A stretch of 64,000 bases of DNA from Theristus sp. LFF4_11 (GCA_030248135.1 JASANC010002284.1:32437-96436); one strand, 5' to 3'; positions 37,198 to 50,200 are shown, numbered from the stretch's first letter. Notes: a model not told the origin generated them from the sequence alone. Numbers and translations are program-made.

Positions 37198-38744
37198 CAT
37201 AGTTGTTCCAGAGCCGAGGGGTTGGGGCCGGGGGGGGGGGCCGATATAGATAGCTGGAGCAAATTTTCTAGATAGATAGATAGCTGGAAAATTTTGGGGG
37301 GGGCCGCGGGGGGGGGTAGGGTTAGGGGAAAAAAAAATCCGGATTTTTTTTTTAAATTAAAAAAAAATTTTTAAAAAAAAAAAAAATTTTTTTTACAAGT
37401 TAGGTTTGTTCGAAGCGTCTCGTCGAGCTGAGTTCATCTAGACTATTTTCAGAACGATCCGGAAAACTATAAGAGCGAAAATCGTGTTTTATTGAAATTA
37501 TGTCCATTTCATAGAGGGAAAGTTGCATTTTCAACAGTAAAACAGGACAATTTTCGACGTGTACTTGAATATTGAACCGTTCTTAGTTGTTCCTCTTTAG
37601 AAAATTACCAAAATTTGACTGTGTTCAAAAATTCCTGTTTGCTGTAGCTAAGTCGGCAACCCCTGTCGACCCGGTCGCCCCCCCCCCCCCCAAGACACTT
37701 ACTTTCAGGTTCAACCAGCTATGCTATCTGCCACATGGCGAGAGCCCACTCTTCAAATCATCGTATCGAAAACACGTACCATGATTTCGCGATCACGTTG
37801 CGGGCAACTGACAGACGCAAGTTTAACACGTTAGTTTAGCTCAGCACGCAAGTTTTAACATGTGGCCATGTTATCGGGTATCTGAAAAACGGTCGTGTGA
37901 TGTGGTATTAACCAACATCTCTGCTCCAATTGTTTAACAATGTATCGCACAACTCCATTGTAGACCTATAACATACGCCAATCAACAAAATATCATGTTC
38001 ATCTCATGGCCTACCACCGACTGAAAAAACATGTTCTAAGTTGCAAGAAAACGATTTCTGAAACGATATTTCAATTCAGTTAAGTCATTTCAACGCTAAA
38101 AATTGACTCTAGAAGTCATCCAAATCGAAAAACATGGAGTACGTCGGTCAAAATGACCAAATAATTACATGTACCTAAGCACACAAAGAAGTTGGGAAGA
38201 AAATTTGGTTTGAACTTTCAAAAAATTATGCCATAAATCGAATTTTCAGAGCAAAGTAGAAGAAAAATTTTTCAAATTTTTTTTTTAAATTTGAAAAAAA
38301 AAATCCAAATTTTTTTTTTAAACGAAAAAAAAAATAAAAAAAAAATTTTTTTTCAAAGCCCCTAACCCTAGGGGGGGGGGCATGTGACTTTGGGGGGGCC
38401 GGTCAAAATTTTGAAATTTGATAGATAGATAGCTAAAACGCTAAAAAGCTATAAAAACAGCAAAATAATGCTAAAAATACACTAAAATTCAAGTATAAAC
38501 GCGTATTTTACCTAAAATTAGCGAAATTTTCAAGAATTACGAGCAAAAATGGTCAATTTTGGTCAAAAATTGGCTCATTTCATGTCTTCGAAGACAAAAA
38601 CTTTCAGATAGATAGCTGGCTGAAAATTTTTTTCAGATAGATAATAGCTGAGCCGAAAAAACCTGTCTGATAGAGATAGATTCGAAAATTTTTTGGGGGG
38701 GGCCGGGCGGCCCCCCCCCCCGCCCCCCCCCTAGAACAACTATG
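37198..38744. mobile_element. hAT-like family C element hit by family A
   Basis: Outer element with ends CATAGTTGTTCCAG and CTAGAACAACTATG and an 8-bp duplication TCTCTGGT (37190-37197 and 38745-38752). Without its nested insert it is about 485 bp, rich in GATAGATAG and poly-G/C. It lies 85 bp upstream of the GPCPD1 ATG. Confidence 0.88.
37317..38370 (+). mobile_element. hAT-like MITE family A, copy 2 (nested)
   Basis: 1054 bp, TAGGGTTAGGGG to CCCCTAACCCTA, inserted in a G-run of the family C element, so the 8-bp duplication is all G. Nearly identical to 33392-34442. Confidence 0.9.
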
Positions 38745-38774
38745 TCTCTGGTGGGTTTCAAAGACGCTTTGATT

Positions 38775-39973
38775 CATAGTTGTTCCAGAGCCGAGGGGTT
38801 GGGGGGGGCCGATATAGATAGCTGGAGCAAATTTTCCAGATAGATAGCTGGAAAATTTTGGGGGGGGGCGCGGGGGGGGGCCATGTGACTTTGGGGGGGG
38901 GCCGGTCAAAATTTTGAAATTTGATAGATACATAGCTAAAACGCTAACAAGCTATAAAAACAGCAAAATAATGTTAAAAATAGACTAAAAATCAAGTATA
39001 AACGCGTATTTTGCCTGAAATTAGCGAAATTTTCAAGAATTACGAGCAAAAATGGTCAATTTTATGTCTTCGAAGACAAAAATTTTCAGATAGATAGCTG
39101 GCTGAGAATTTTTTTTGGATAGATAATAGCTGAGCCGAAAAAACCTGTCTGATAGAGATAGATTCAAAAATTTTTTGGGGGGGGCCGGCCCCCCCCAGGC
39201 CCCCCTGGAACAACTATGCCTAGGGTTGTTAAAAAAAACAAAAATCGTCATTTTTGTTTTGTTTTTTTAATTTTTTTTTTTAAAAAAAATTCAAAAATCA
39301 AAGTTGTGCTAAATCAATCAGGGAGTCCGAAGAACCACATATGATATGCAAGCGCCTCCCGAATGACACCCGTATGGCGGAACTTTGCAGATTTTGTTTT
39401 GGTGACCTCAATTACCCCTTTTCCAAACCGTCACCATGCCTCTTCTTGTGTTTTGACCTCCAAAAGGTCACTAATTGTCCCCAGCTAAGCTAATGCTAAA
39501 GTGAAGACAAACATACCGCCTTGAAATTCGATCAATTCTTCTGATGGTGTCGCGACGACACGACACGAAGCAGCAACCAGACAACGTAGCGCTTGCAAAC
39601 GGTGCAGCGAGCACAATCGGACGCTCTGCGAGGCTAATCGTCACCTTATCTGCATCGGAAATGGTAGGCTAAGCTTTGGGACGCTCAAAAACTTCATCGC
39701 AGATGTTGTCGAAGCCTAAAATCAGTCGGTAAAACGGCCCAAAATCGACTGCTAAAGGTTTTACGAGGTATAATCAAAGAAAATTTTTGTTGAACTTTCG
39801 AAAAATTGTGCCAAAATTGAGGTTTTCAGAGCATATTAGAGGAAAATTTTTCGAATTTAAAAAAAAAAAATCGGCATTTTTGTTTTTTTTTTAATCACTT
39901 TTTAAAAAAAAAAAATTTTCATTTTTGTTTAACAACCCTAACTATGCCCCAGGCCCCCCCTAGAACAACTATG
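38775..39973. mobile_element. hAT-like family C element hit by family B
   Basis: Second family C copy: ends CATAGTTGTTCCAG and CTAGAACAACTATG, 8-bp duplication CTTTGATT (38767-38774 and 39974-39981). Its own length is about 470 bp once the nested 721-bp element is removed. Confidence 0.9.
39221..39941 (+). mobile_element. hAT-like MITE family B, copy 1 (nested)
   Basis: 721 bp with ends TAGGGTTGTTAAAA and TTTAACAACCCTA and a perfect 8-bp duplication ACTATGCC (39213-39220 and 39942-39949). The centre is unlike family A. Non-coding. Confidence 0.93.
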
Positions 39974-39981
39974 CTTTGATT

Positions 39982-40253
39982 TTGTGTTTGATTTTAACCA
40001 AAAACCAAAAAAATTCAATTTTAAAAAATCCGAATTTTCAATTTTCCCCTAACCCTAAACTAAATACCAACAAAAAATTGTTATTACTGCAGCTGGGCTG
40101 CTGGGGTTGTTAACAACAAAAACCGTCATTTTTTTGTTTTTTTAAAGATTGATTCGATTGATTGATTGAAAAAATCACTTTTGAGAATGTACTACAAATC
40201 CAAAAATCCATTCTAGAATTTTGAAAAACAAGGACATCGAAAGGACAACGAGA
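39982..40253. promoter_or_regulatory. Upstream region of RPL28
   Basis: Short AT-rich spacer with remnants of the hAT-like ends (CCCCTAACCCTAAA near 40046; GGGGTTGTTAACAA near 40097). Any RPL28 core promoter must lie here or inside the transposon cluster. I see no clear TATA or TOP motif. Confidence 0.35.
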
Positions 40254-42405
40254 ATGTCGCGCGATATCCAATGGGCTGTGATGAACAAAACGTCGTCGTT
40301 TCGACGCGTACAGCGCAACATCAAGCAGCCGTTTAGCGCGGTTGGCAGAGACGTTGTGTTTCTCTTTTTTATTCAGTTTCGTGCACAGCCGATGAGGAGC
40401 CTGCTGCCTGCCTCGTCGCAGCGGCCCATTTGCTTTTAGTTTTCTTGTGTCACTCGAAATACAAATGAAAGCCGCAAATGCATGGAGAAGTTGAAATTAT
40501 GATGTGCCAATTGAGGCACTCATGAAGAATAGCGGGTTTTTGATTGAAAAACGCTCGCTACCAACGAACGGGTTGGAAAAACACGTGCCAAGCCAACAAA
40601 CGTCTTGCGGTTTTTATTCGTGAGCTTTGCAGTTACTTTTACGTGGAATAAAAAAGAAAATGACACAAAATGAATGACCCGAGGACCCGACACAAAATGA
40701 GCAGCCCAACCGAAATGGCTCGATGCAAAATGAGTGATCCATTGGAAATCGGCGGTTTATTGAGTTAAAGGACCCAAAAATTAGTTGATTTTTTAAATTA
40801 AAACGCTACAGTTTAAAATAGTTTCTCCTGAATGTGCATGTGCTGAAGATATATTTGAAGGTTTTAATTTAAAAAAAATTGATGGTCGAGAATTGGGGAC
40901 TTTCCAGCAAAGCGTTAGGTGACCTGCAGAACTTCGTTGCTTTAAAAGTTGATAAAACACCTTGATTTTCGATTTCAGGAGCCGCTGAACATGCAAAATC
41001 GGCATGCGTTTCGTTACAGCGGTCTGGTGAACGAGAAAGCAATCGGCTTAGAGGCAGATGCGTCGGGCAAGGGCATTGTGTTGACGTACAAAAAGAAAAA
41101 GTGTTGGTGCTCATGTCATTTTTTTCAAAACTGGGTGTAGATGGATAGCTGAGAAACTTTTTTTGGGGGGGGGGGGCTCGTCGAAATCGTAAAAAGATGA
41201 TTGATGACAGTCATCATAAACCGCTCAATTGAGGTAGAAAGAGCAGAACAGACCATGGAATGTATGAAAAAAAACAATTTTAGCCCAAAACAAGCCGGCA
41301 AACTCGTTGGTTTCTGTTTCGTTGAAGAGTCATGGACGAAAGACGCAGAAAACTGTGAACGGCATCGTTAGCGGCTACCGGCCTGCGTTGAAAAAGGTCA
41401 GGAACATCCGTCTGTGAACGTCGTGCTTTTGAAAAAGTTTTTTTTTTGCTTTCTGCGGCTGCGGACTGACATCACTGAACATGGACACAGTTTTGTTTTT
41501 GCCAGTTTCGCTCGGGTTCACTGACATTAAACCAAAATGATTTGTTTCGCCGCAGCTGGTTGCCTGAGAATAGAACCGTGATTAATCGAGTGGGGGGGGG
41601 GCGGAATTGCGTCTAGACGCCGATTGGTCAAAATCATGTTGCATGGGCGTTTATTATCAATTTTTAGGTTCTGAGACTCAATAGCGTTTGGATCACTGCC
41701 AGTATTTTGGATTCCCGTGTCATGCATCAATCTGTTTACCTACACATATTGTATATATATGCGCGCATGGAGTCTCGGGACCAAAATAAAAGATTGAAAA
41801 AATATAGATTAAAGAAATAGAAAATGAAGTATTGAAGCCAGAACAGAGCGTTTTTTTAGTTTAATGCTGGGTTTTGGTTTTGATCTACGACGGCTTTTTT
41901 GTGGAGAAAACCGCAGACCCACTAGAATTTCCGGTGGCCATTTCAATAAAACGGTAACGTTTTCACGCCAGGTTACTTCAAACTTAGACCGCTTTCGTTT
42001 TTTTATGAAGTTTGATCGTTTCAGTCAGTTGTCAGTCACCGTTTTATAAATGGCCACTGACTGACTGGGGGGGTTCTGTTCTCTCATCAGCCACCATCTC
42101 TGCGCTCGGGGGATCGAGCCCCGCCGAAAGGTGCATAGGCACTTAATGACAGAGAAAACTCGATGGGCGCCCTACTCAATGGCGTTCTGTACGCTTCTCT
42201 GGGTTAGCCCTGGCTAAAAACATCGCCTAAAAATCACAACAGCAACAACAACAAACTGTTGATCTGTGAAATGAACAACAAATTTCTGACCAGCTTCATT
42301 TTTTTGTTTCAGTTGGCCAAACGTCGTGCCAGCCAGCTGCAGCGTAGCCAGCGACCAATCAGCGCGAAGCGGATGCGCAAAATTAAGAAACATGCCGCCG
42401 CTTGA
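40254..42405 (+). CDS. RPL28: 60S ribosomal protein L28 (eL28), 4 exons
   Basis: Exons 40254-40340, 40979-41102, 41284-41396 and 42313-42405 join in phase to 417 nt (138 aa; human eL28 is 137). Exon 1 gives MSRDIQWAVMNKTSSF, matching the eL28 start pattern (M-S-x-x-L/I-Q-W-x-x-x-x-x-x-S-S-F). Exon 2 gives EPLNMQNRHAFRYSGL and GLEADASGKGIVLTYKKKK. Exon 3 ends in GYRPALKK. Exon 4 gives LAKRRASQLQRSQRP and a basic C-terminus. It is a structural protein of the large ribosomal subunit. The donors are unusual (GTTGGC, GTTGGT, GTCAGG), but homology fixes exon 1/2 and phase fixes the rest. Intron 3 holds a 5'-truncated tRNA-derived SINE. The gene is divergent from GPCPD1, with a 3.1-kb transposon-filled spacer, and lies tandem to LHPP. 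An intact spliced structure argues against a processed pseudogene. Confidence 0.94.
42094..42255 (+). mobile_element. tRNA-derived SINE, family 1, copy 3 (5'-truncated)
   Basis: Starts inside the head just before the B box (GGGGATCGAGCCCCGCC) and runs through the family body to a (CAA)n tail. It lies in RPL28 intron 3, sense, 57 bp upstream of exon 4. Truncation at the 5' end is typical of LINE-mediated insertion. Confidence 0.82.
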
Positions 42406-43274
42406 TAGCTGAACGGGGCAAAAATTGAAAAAAATAGTGAAACGACGGAGGTTCTTCGTTCCTTAAACTGTTTCTGTTGTTTTGTTAAGAGTGTTTTTTC
42501 GCAGTGATTTTCTCGCAGTGATATTGCGATTGAGTCATTCTTGATCGTTGCTTGTTTTTGTTACGTCGAGCAAATGTGAACAGACTGTTGGTTGGTTGGT
42601 TGATGAAATGAAATTGTCGAAACGCTTCGGATTCTGTTTCTGGGTACAACAATGGTGCAAGTGGTGCCATCGCTCCATTGCGAATTTTTTGTTTGTTGGT
42701 CGATTTCGAGATTCTTCGCAGCTGAAATTTGTATCACATATCAAAAAAAATGATGGCAGTTGCCGCATTGGGGGTCGCTCGAGGAGACTACCTTTCATTG
42801 TCAAGCTGAGGTTATTGCGGAAAACTTGGTTCTCTGATTTTGCCCAACTCAATCCGCGGTTCGCAAGCAAGAACACTAACCATGAACAATTTCAAAAAAA
42901 TAGTTTCCCTTTTGAAATGACAGACAGTTTTCTTCAATCAAAGAAAAATGGTAAGTCGTAAGCGTGTAAGGCGTGTGTGGTGTGTGCTTTAACGCGAGCA
43001 TTTTAAAGGTCTTAAGCAACCGTTTCATGTGCTTGTGGTGAGCATCTATGGGCACGGTAGTTTTGTTATCTTTACAATCTTGCAATTCTGATTTATCGGT
43101 TATGACTTGACAATTTCCAGTTCAACAATATATCATAAAATATGGGGCAAGAAATTACAGACGTGTTCTTTTAACCACCACAAAACAGAAAGTATAATAA
43201 TGTGTTAGTAAAGAATAGCTTTCCACAATAGCTTTTTTGTGCAGCTCCTTGATTGGCTGCACTTTGCGGTATCT
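42406..43274. other. RPL28-LHPP spacer
   Basis: About 870 bp of AT-rich sequence. The 137-codon frame at 42548-42961 shows no recognisable family and is not called. The 3'UTR of RPL28 should lie at the left end. Confidence 0.45.
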
Positions 43275-43490
43275 ATAATCTTTTATTTTGGTCCTGCAAC
43301 TCAATGCGCGCATAGACAGGGAAAGTTGCATGCAGGACGCGGGAATTCAAAATTGTTAAAGTGATCGAAGTCCCCCACATAGGGCCGAGTCACTTAGGCG
43401 ACTTTGAATTGCCACATAAGGATTGAAACTAGTTTCCTTTCTACGTCTGCACACGCATTCAGTCCCAGAACTTAAAAAATTAATAATATG
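43275..43490. mobile_element. MITE with ACTCAATGCGCGCAT, directly upstream of LHPP
   Basis: Closely matches 26341-26570. It ends about 30 bp before the LHPP ATG, so it probably supplies promoter or 5'UTR sequence. Confidence 0.7.
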
Positions 43491-43521
43491 TACCTTACAG
43501 ATATCTCGTTTTCGCAGCAAG

Positions 43522-45957
43522 ATGTCCAGTTCGAAGTCATGGCTTTCTGGGTCTTCACCTGTTCGTGGGGTACTGTTAGACATCACAGGGGTTTTATATG
43601 ACAGTGGCGGTGGGGACGGGCGTGCAATAGACGGATCGATTGAAGCGATTAATCGGTTCGTTTTGTTTTTATTGTGAGATTTATGGTTTGCTCCTGTGTT
43701 GGTTCGTGGCTTGATGTGATAGAGTGCACTATCTTTTGAAACTGGAGGACTTTACCATCACGGACGTCTTTTAGGGTGGGGGACCTCCCCAATGAGGCCA
43801 TACCTCTTCTGCCGCTGGTGTTGGCCAGAGGCCGAAATGCAGTAGTGAACTATGTTGAGTTGAGTGTTGTCGTTGTTTGCCACCACTGCGGATAGGCGTC
43901 ACAGTCATTTAGCGTCAGCCAGGCTGCACGTCAGCGACATGTTTTTCAACCACCTTCAGAACGCTGGATTGACTGTTTCTGCTGCTATGATTTTCGCTTG
44001 AGTGTTGAGTGACTGTTGCGTCACTTACACACACAATTATGGCTTGAGTGTTGAGTGACCGTTGCGTCACTAGCGCACACACACAATTTTGGCTTGAGTG
44101 TTGAGTGACCGTTGCGTCACACTCACACACACACAATGCTGGCTTGAGTGTTGAGTGACCGTTGCGTCACACTCACACACACACACACAATTTTAGCTTG
44201 AGTGTTGAGTGACCGTTGCGTCACACTCACACACAATTTGCTCCATTCCAGTCTGCAAGCATCGTCATCGATCGCAATTCGTTTCGTCACCAACGAATCG
44301 ACGAACACTCGCGAGCATTTAGTGGCCAAACTAAACCGACTCGGCTTCACACTCACCACCGAGCAAGTGTTCACACCGGCGCCCGCGTGTCGCGCGTTTC
44401 TGCTGCAGAATTCACTTCGGCCACATTTGTTCGTTTACCCGGGTGAGAGATGACCATTTTTGTCGGTTTTGTCCTGCATTTTGTCCCTGTTTTTCTTGTC
44501 ACGGTGCTGAGTTACTGGTTAGTAAAGATCTCGAAATAATGCTGTGCTCATGAACTTTTTCTCGATATTCAGTCTCGAATTGCGCAAATTTGACAAACAT
44601 TTTCCCCAATTTTCCAGAAGTCCTACCCGAATTTACCGATGTGCCCCAGAATGAGCCTAATTGCGTCGTTGTCGGCGATGCACAGGAACACTTCACGTGG
44701 CACAATTTCAATGTCGCCTTTCAGAAACTGTTCGCAATGCCGACGCCGCGGTTGTTCACTCTTGGTGCAGGGTGTGTTGTTGTTTTTTTCATTGCTACCT
44801 TACCGGTTCCAAAAACAACCAAGAAAGTTTTCTTGCAGTTTTCACTGTTACAAAATTTCAAAAACAATTAAGGACAATTTTCTTCCACAATTGCAAAACC
44901 ACAGGAAATACTACAAAGAAACCGACGGTCTAAAGTTGGACGTCGGCGCAATGGTGAAACCGCTGCAACACGCGCTCGATCTTGACATCGAGGCCGTGTT
45001 CGGCAAACCATCGGAGGCGTTCTTCGCTGGCGCCATTTCGGATATGAAACTGACGAAAGATGAGGTGTGGGACGGCGTTGGAATTTACTGAATTTAGGGG
45101 GGGGGCTGGACAGATTGCTGCTGATTGGTTGAATTTGACCGTCATGATTGGTCAACCTGTCCACCAACATGATGCAGCTGAAGTGATCAGAGTTTCAGAT
45201 TTAAAGGTTCGGAGGAAAATGTGAGTGAACCAAAACAGCGCTGTTTTTGCTCTTTGTGTCGTGTTCATCTGAACCGCTACCCTGTGTCTAACTTTTATCA
45301 AGTTTTACAGGTTCACGTTAGCAAGTAACTTCATTCAAAGAATTTTTGTCAAAAAAAAAATTCGTTTTTCCAGGTGATCATGATTGGTGACGACATCGTG
45401 TCGGATGTCGGTGGCGCGCAAAAGTGCGGCATCAGAGGCGTACAAGTGAGAACGGGAAAGTGGAGGTGCGACTTTTGCAGATTTTTGAAATATTGGCTTC
45501 TTCCGCCCGATTGTCTGACCAATCAGCCGCGACACATTCAAGTGATTGAGCCACTCAATCGGCTAGCTCACGTGAAGTCGAGTTTTGTGAAATACTGATT
45601 GTAAACTTGATTGGTTGAATGAAGCAAGACAGTAACCGCTCAGCTAATCGTCCTTGTCTGTGCAGACTGCACCTAGCCCGACACACCAAACCAAAACTTA
45701 GATCCTAGCTTGCTAACTCTGGATTTCCTAAATTGGGCTCGCTGATTGGTCCTACCAGCTCCATACAGCCAGTCGATTCAAGGCTGTCTGAACGCTGAAA
45801 CTACATAGTTTTACAATTCGACTGTGATGTGAGCACAACAACACAAGTTTTTCAGAAAATTTTCAGACCGGAATGGGAAAGCCATCCTGTTGTGAAACCA
45901 GACGCTATAGTGGATAACTTAGCAGAAGCTGTGAGCAGAATACTCGAGACACAGTGA
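43522..45957 (+). CDS. LHPP: LHPP, phospholysine phosphohistidine inorganic pyrophosphate phosphatase (6 exons)
   Basis: Exons 43522-43655, 44252-44442, 44618-44771, 44905-45064, 45374-45465 and 45867-45957 give 822 nt, 273 aa (human LHPP is 270). It is a HAD-superfamily phosphatase of the C2-capped type, active on phosphohistidine, phospholysine and pyrophosphate, and cytosolic. Motif I is VLLDITGVLYD (nucleophile Asp20). Motif II is RFVTNES. The cap contains NCVVVGDAQ, and GKYYKETDGLKLDVGAMVKP follows. Motif III lysine lies in VFGKPSEAFF and motif IV in MIGDDIVSDVGGAQKCG. The C-terminus VDNLAEAVSRIL is also typical, and separates it from the shorter HDHD2. A well-formed acceptor (TTTTCGCAG) ends 4 nt before the ATG, so a 5'UTR intron or trans-splice site is possible. 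The first intron holds a minisatellite. The gene converges on DPY30. Confidence 0.96.
43992..44240 (+). repeat. Minisatellite in LHPP intron 1
   Basis: Five copies of a unit of about 50-60 bp: GCTTGAGTGTTGAGTGACCG, then TTGCGTCAC and a variable (CA)n run. The array ends 12 bp before the exon 2 acceptor (exon starts 44252). Confidence 0.9.
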
Positions 45958-47240
45958 AACGGAAAACTGTAATCGGTTGATCAGAGCCTGTGCGACGGTA
46001 TGAAATCGGTCATTTCTGTGTTGATTAGTCAAACGAAATGAACTTTGCATTTTTTTTAAATTTTCACTCAGTTTTCTTGATGAAACTTTGGTGCTGGGTT
46101 TGACAACCAAATATTGTGTTAACTGCACATTTTTTGATAAAAAGCAACTTTTTATTCAAACGGTGTGTCGAACGAGTAATTGGCGAAACTACCAGCAGAT
46201 TTGCAAAATAATTTGATTGCATTTGCATTTCAACTTTTATTTTACGCAACAACACGTAGAACAACAGAAGTGAATTCAAGTCAGCGTGTGACAATGAAAA
46301 TTGTCAACGGATGTCAAGGGTAAGCAAACCAAAATCGTTTATTGTTCTTTAGATTGAGAAAATTGTTGAAGCTGATGCTTGTAAGTTGTAAACCATTCGA
46401 ATATAGACCACAAACACAGATTTCAATTTCCAAGTTACGAGAAAAAACTTGCCAAATTGTGTAGAATACTTCAGACATTTTTTGTCAAAAGCAGTAATTC
46501 AGCAAAAAAACCTAGTACAGTTGATAATAACGAATTTCCAACAATCCCCGGAATGCTAGCATTATCAGCCAACAAGTTTTTACTGACACAATCGCCTTGA
46601 CAGCTAGCTATGAGAATGAATTGAAAAAATACGAAACTGATGACTCAAATCAAAACAGCGATAAAAAAGCTGACTGCAAATGAATAAGTTGGAACGCAAA
46701 ATTATAAAAACACACTCGTATCGATGCAATGACGAGAGAAACAAAAATAATAAACAACACAAACGCAACACTAGAAAACAACAACAACAACCTTCTCGAA
46801 ATTTTCATCAACCGGTGGATTTATTTCGAAGCTGACAAAACAAAAGAATTGATCGATTACGTGACATGTGAGTCCACAAAGTGCTAGACCATAAAAGTAT
46901 AGTTTGTTTTTGAAAACCTGTTCGAAATGACGTCACAAATAAACCAGTCCAGTCTGAGACTAGGACGAACAGAAATTCTAGGAGAATGGGGACGATCGGG
47001 AGAACATGATGCGAATTTCGCGAGGGAATTGCAAAATTTCGAAATTCATTTCCTACAGGCAGGTTCCAATAAACAGACCATACGCGACGGTCGAGTTTAA
47101 CCAGTAAGTTCGTTGCATCTAACTCAAAAAAAAATTCGACACAACCAACCAATCAGCCCCTCGAATTTACAGGCTCAACCGTTTACCACTCGTTTGAATT
47201 TTCAAAATCATTCTCGTTATTTTAGGCGCAAATTCAAAAC
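45958..47240. other. Convergent LHPP/DPY30 spacer
   Basis: AT-rich, holding both 3' ends. The only AATAAA-like plus-strand signal I noted lies near 46749, nearly 800 bp past the LHPP stop. The 114-codon minus-strand frame at 46808-47152 has no recognised family. Confidence 0.45.
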
Positions 47241-50200
47241 TTATGAAGCCGCATTGTAGGAGGTGTCGTCCTGCGTGACGCCGCCTCCGGCCGCTCGGAA
47301 GCGCTCCTTCTCTTTCAGCAGAAAATTCGCCAGAAACTCAATCGGGTCAGCCGGTCTGCAAACGTAGTATGACGTATTTTTTCAAACGTGTCCCACTGAA
47401 ATGACGTCATGTGCTGCCAAACATGCGCTTGCCGTTCACAGCAAACCAGACTTTCCGTTTAGCCGATTTCTTCCCGTAAACAAATGGATGAATGTCGAAT
47501 CAGTCACATCAAACTGCCATTTTAGTGCCTGTACTTTGACAAACGGGCGTTTTTAAGAGGCCGTCCGCGACTCAGACGACCCTAATGCCTGTTAGCCGCG
47601 GCCAGCCAATTTTTCGACTTTCAGTTTTCGACATTCTGATAGGGGGAATAGTTTGATATACGCAAGAAACTCTCCCAAAAAAATTTTCAGCCCCTAAGAC
47701 CCACTGTGGCGAGCTGTGGGGCCTTGAAACCGAAGCCAGGTCAAGCAAAACACGATTTTTGCCGTTTTTGCACAAAAATAGCTGTAACTCTGCACTCCTT
47801 TGGCCTTATATCTTCATCTGGATATCAAACAAAAGCGCAGAACCTGCGCTAACAGCTCAAACTCCAGAAAAAAATTTGGATGAAAATTACCTTTTTTAGG
47901 GGCAAAAAAGTGCAAAAGTTGGGTGCTCTAAGAACGGTCAAAAATGCAGTTTTTTGCCAAAAAATGACCATAAATTTCAAAATGCAGGTGTGGGAACTAC
48001 AGGTCGTTATAGTCCCCGTCCATGCGCATTTCACCCATGCATTCGATTTTTTCAAACCACGGGCGCTCATTCATTTTGACTGGTCCAAAGTTTGGTACCC
48101 AAAATACTCGATTTTTATGAAATTGCTCTTTTTGGTCTGAAAGTTTGTACTTAGGGGTTATTTTTGACACAGAACACGATGCTGACATTTAAAAATTTGA
48201 AAAATGCTTATTTGCCCCTAAAAACGAGGTTCCATCCCTTAAAACCCCTTTTATTTGGGCAGAATTGATCCTTGGTGACTCGGACTATAAAAAAGGTAAA
48301 AAGTCTGTAAATTTTGCCAAAAAGTGTAGAAAAATTTGCTAAAGAATGATGAGCAATATTCAAAACACAAATTAGAAATTTTTATTGAGCAGCAAATTTC
48401 CAAACTGGACAAAAATACCCAAAATACCAAATTTATGGTAAGTTTCCCTCAGGATGCGACCCAGTTGAAGGAACGTTTCTCCGTTGTTGTTGAAAATAGA
48501 CACGGACATGCAATAAAGTCTGATAAACATCATTTCGCTTTTGTTAAAAAAACTAATTTAGCAAGATACCACCCTTAAAATGCCTGAAATATCGATTTTT
48601 CGTTCAAATTTGTATTTGCTTTGGGTTCCGAAAGGAAAAGGAAACTAGAGTTTGTGTGTGACATTTTGTTATTGGGGTTATTTTTGACGCAGAACACGAT
48701 GCTGACATTTAAAAATTTGAAAAATGTTTATTTGCACCTAAAAACGAGGTTCCAACCCTTAAAAACCCCTTTTATTTGGGCAGAATTGATCCTTGGTGAC
48801 TCGGACTATAAAAATAAAGTAAAAAGTCTGTAAATTGAGCCAAAAAGTGTAAAAAAGTCTGCTAAGGAATGATGAGCGATATTCAAAAAACAAATTAGAA
48901 ATTTTTATTGAGCAGCAAATTCCCAAACTGGACAAAAATACCCAAAATACCAAATTTTGGGTAAGTTTCCCTCAGGATGCGACCCAGTTGAAGGAAAGTT
49001 TCTCCGTTGTTGTTGAAAATGGACACGGACATGCAGTAAAGTCTGATAAACATCATTTCGCTTTTGTTAAAAAACCAATTTAGCAAGATACTACCCTCAA
49101 AATGCCTGAAATATAGATTTTTCGTTCAAATTTGTATTTGCTTTGGGTTCCTAAAGGAAAAGGAAACCAGAGTTTGTGTGTGACATTTTGTTATTGGGGT
49201 TCTTTTTGACGCAGAACACGATGCTGACATTTAAAAATTTGAAAAATGCCTATTTGCACCTAAAAACAAGGTTCCAACCATTAACAAACCCTTTTATTTG
49301 GGCAGAATTGATCCTTGGTAACTCGGACTATAAAAATAAAATAAAAAGTCTGTAAATTGAGCCAAAAAGTGTAGAAAAGTCTGCTAAAGAATGATGAGCG
49401 ATATTCAAAAAACAAATTAGAAATTTTTATTGAGCAGCAAATTCCCAAACTGGACAAAAATACCCAAAATACCAAATTTAGGGTAAGTTTCCTTCAGGAT
49501 GCGACCCAATTGAAGGAAAGTTTCTTTTGTAATGTAGATTTGTATTTGTGTGTGAGTGTATAAAAGTCGTATAATACGTGAATGTGAACACACAAAAACA
49601 CTGATTAAAAATGTGAAAAAATAAAATTAAAAATGATTTAAAACATAATTTAGTTGAAAAAACCTATAATCTTAAAATCCTAATTAAACCTGGCAGGTTT
49701 CGGTGCTTTAATTCAAGACCTGACTTGATGCAATATGCAACTCAACTTGCAACTATGCAATATGCAATATGCAATACAACTCAACGCAAAGTTCGCTGTT
49801 TGCGGTTTCGCCAGGCAAACGCATACCGCGGTGTAGGGTTAAGGGCTTTGAAAAAAAAATTTTTTTTTTTATTTTTTTTTCGTTTTTTTTTTTTTTTAAA
49901 TTTGGATTTTTTTTCAAACTTAAAAAAAAATTTGAAATTTTTTTCTTCTACTTTGCTCTGAAAATTCGATTTATGGCATAATTTTTTGAAAGTTCAAACC
50001 AAATTTTCTTCCCAACTTCTTTGTGTGCTTAGGTAAATGTCATTATTTGGTCATTTTGACCGACGTACTCCATGTTTTTCGATTTGGATGACTTCTAGAG
50101 TCAATTTTTAGCGTTGAAATGAATTAACTGAATTGAAATATCGTTTCAGAAATCGTTTTCTTGCAACTTAGAACATGTTTTTTAGTCGGTAGGCCATGAG

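Noticed and set aside
43915..44374. Overlapping minus-strand ORFs with VCVCV and VTQRSLNTQ repeats
   Set aside because: Translation of the LHPP intron 1 minisatellite, antisense to exon 2.
47880..49475. Several similar 60-86-codon ORFs, repeated on the opposite strand at 52.9-53.9 kb
   Set aside because: By-products of the ~520-bp tandem units in the arms of the 6.6-kb element. Frames differ between copies and no family is recognised.
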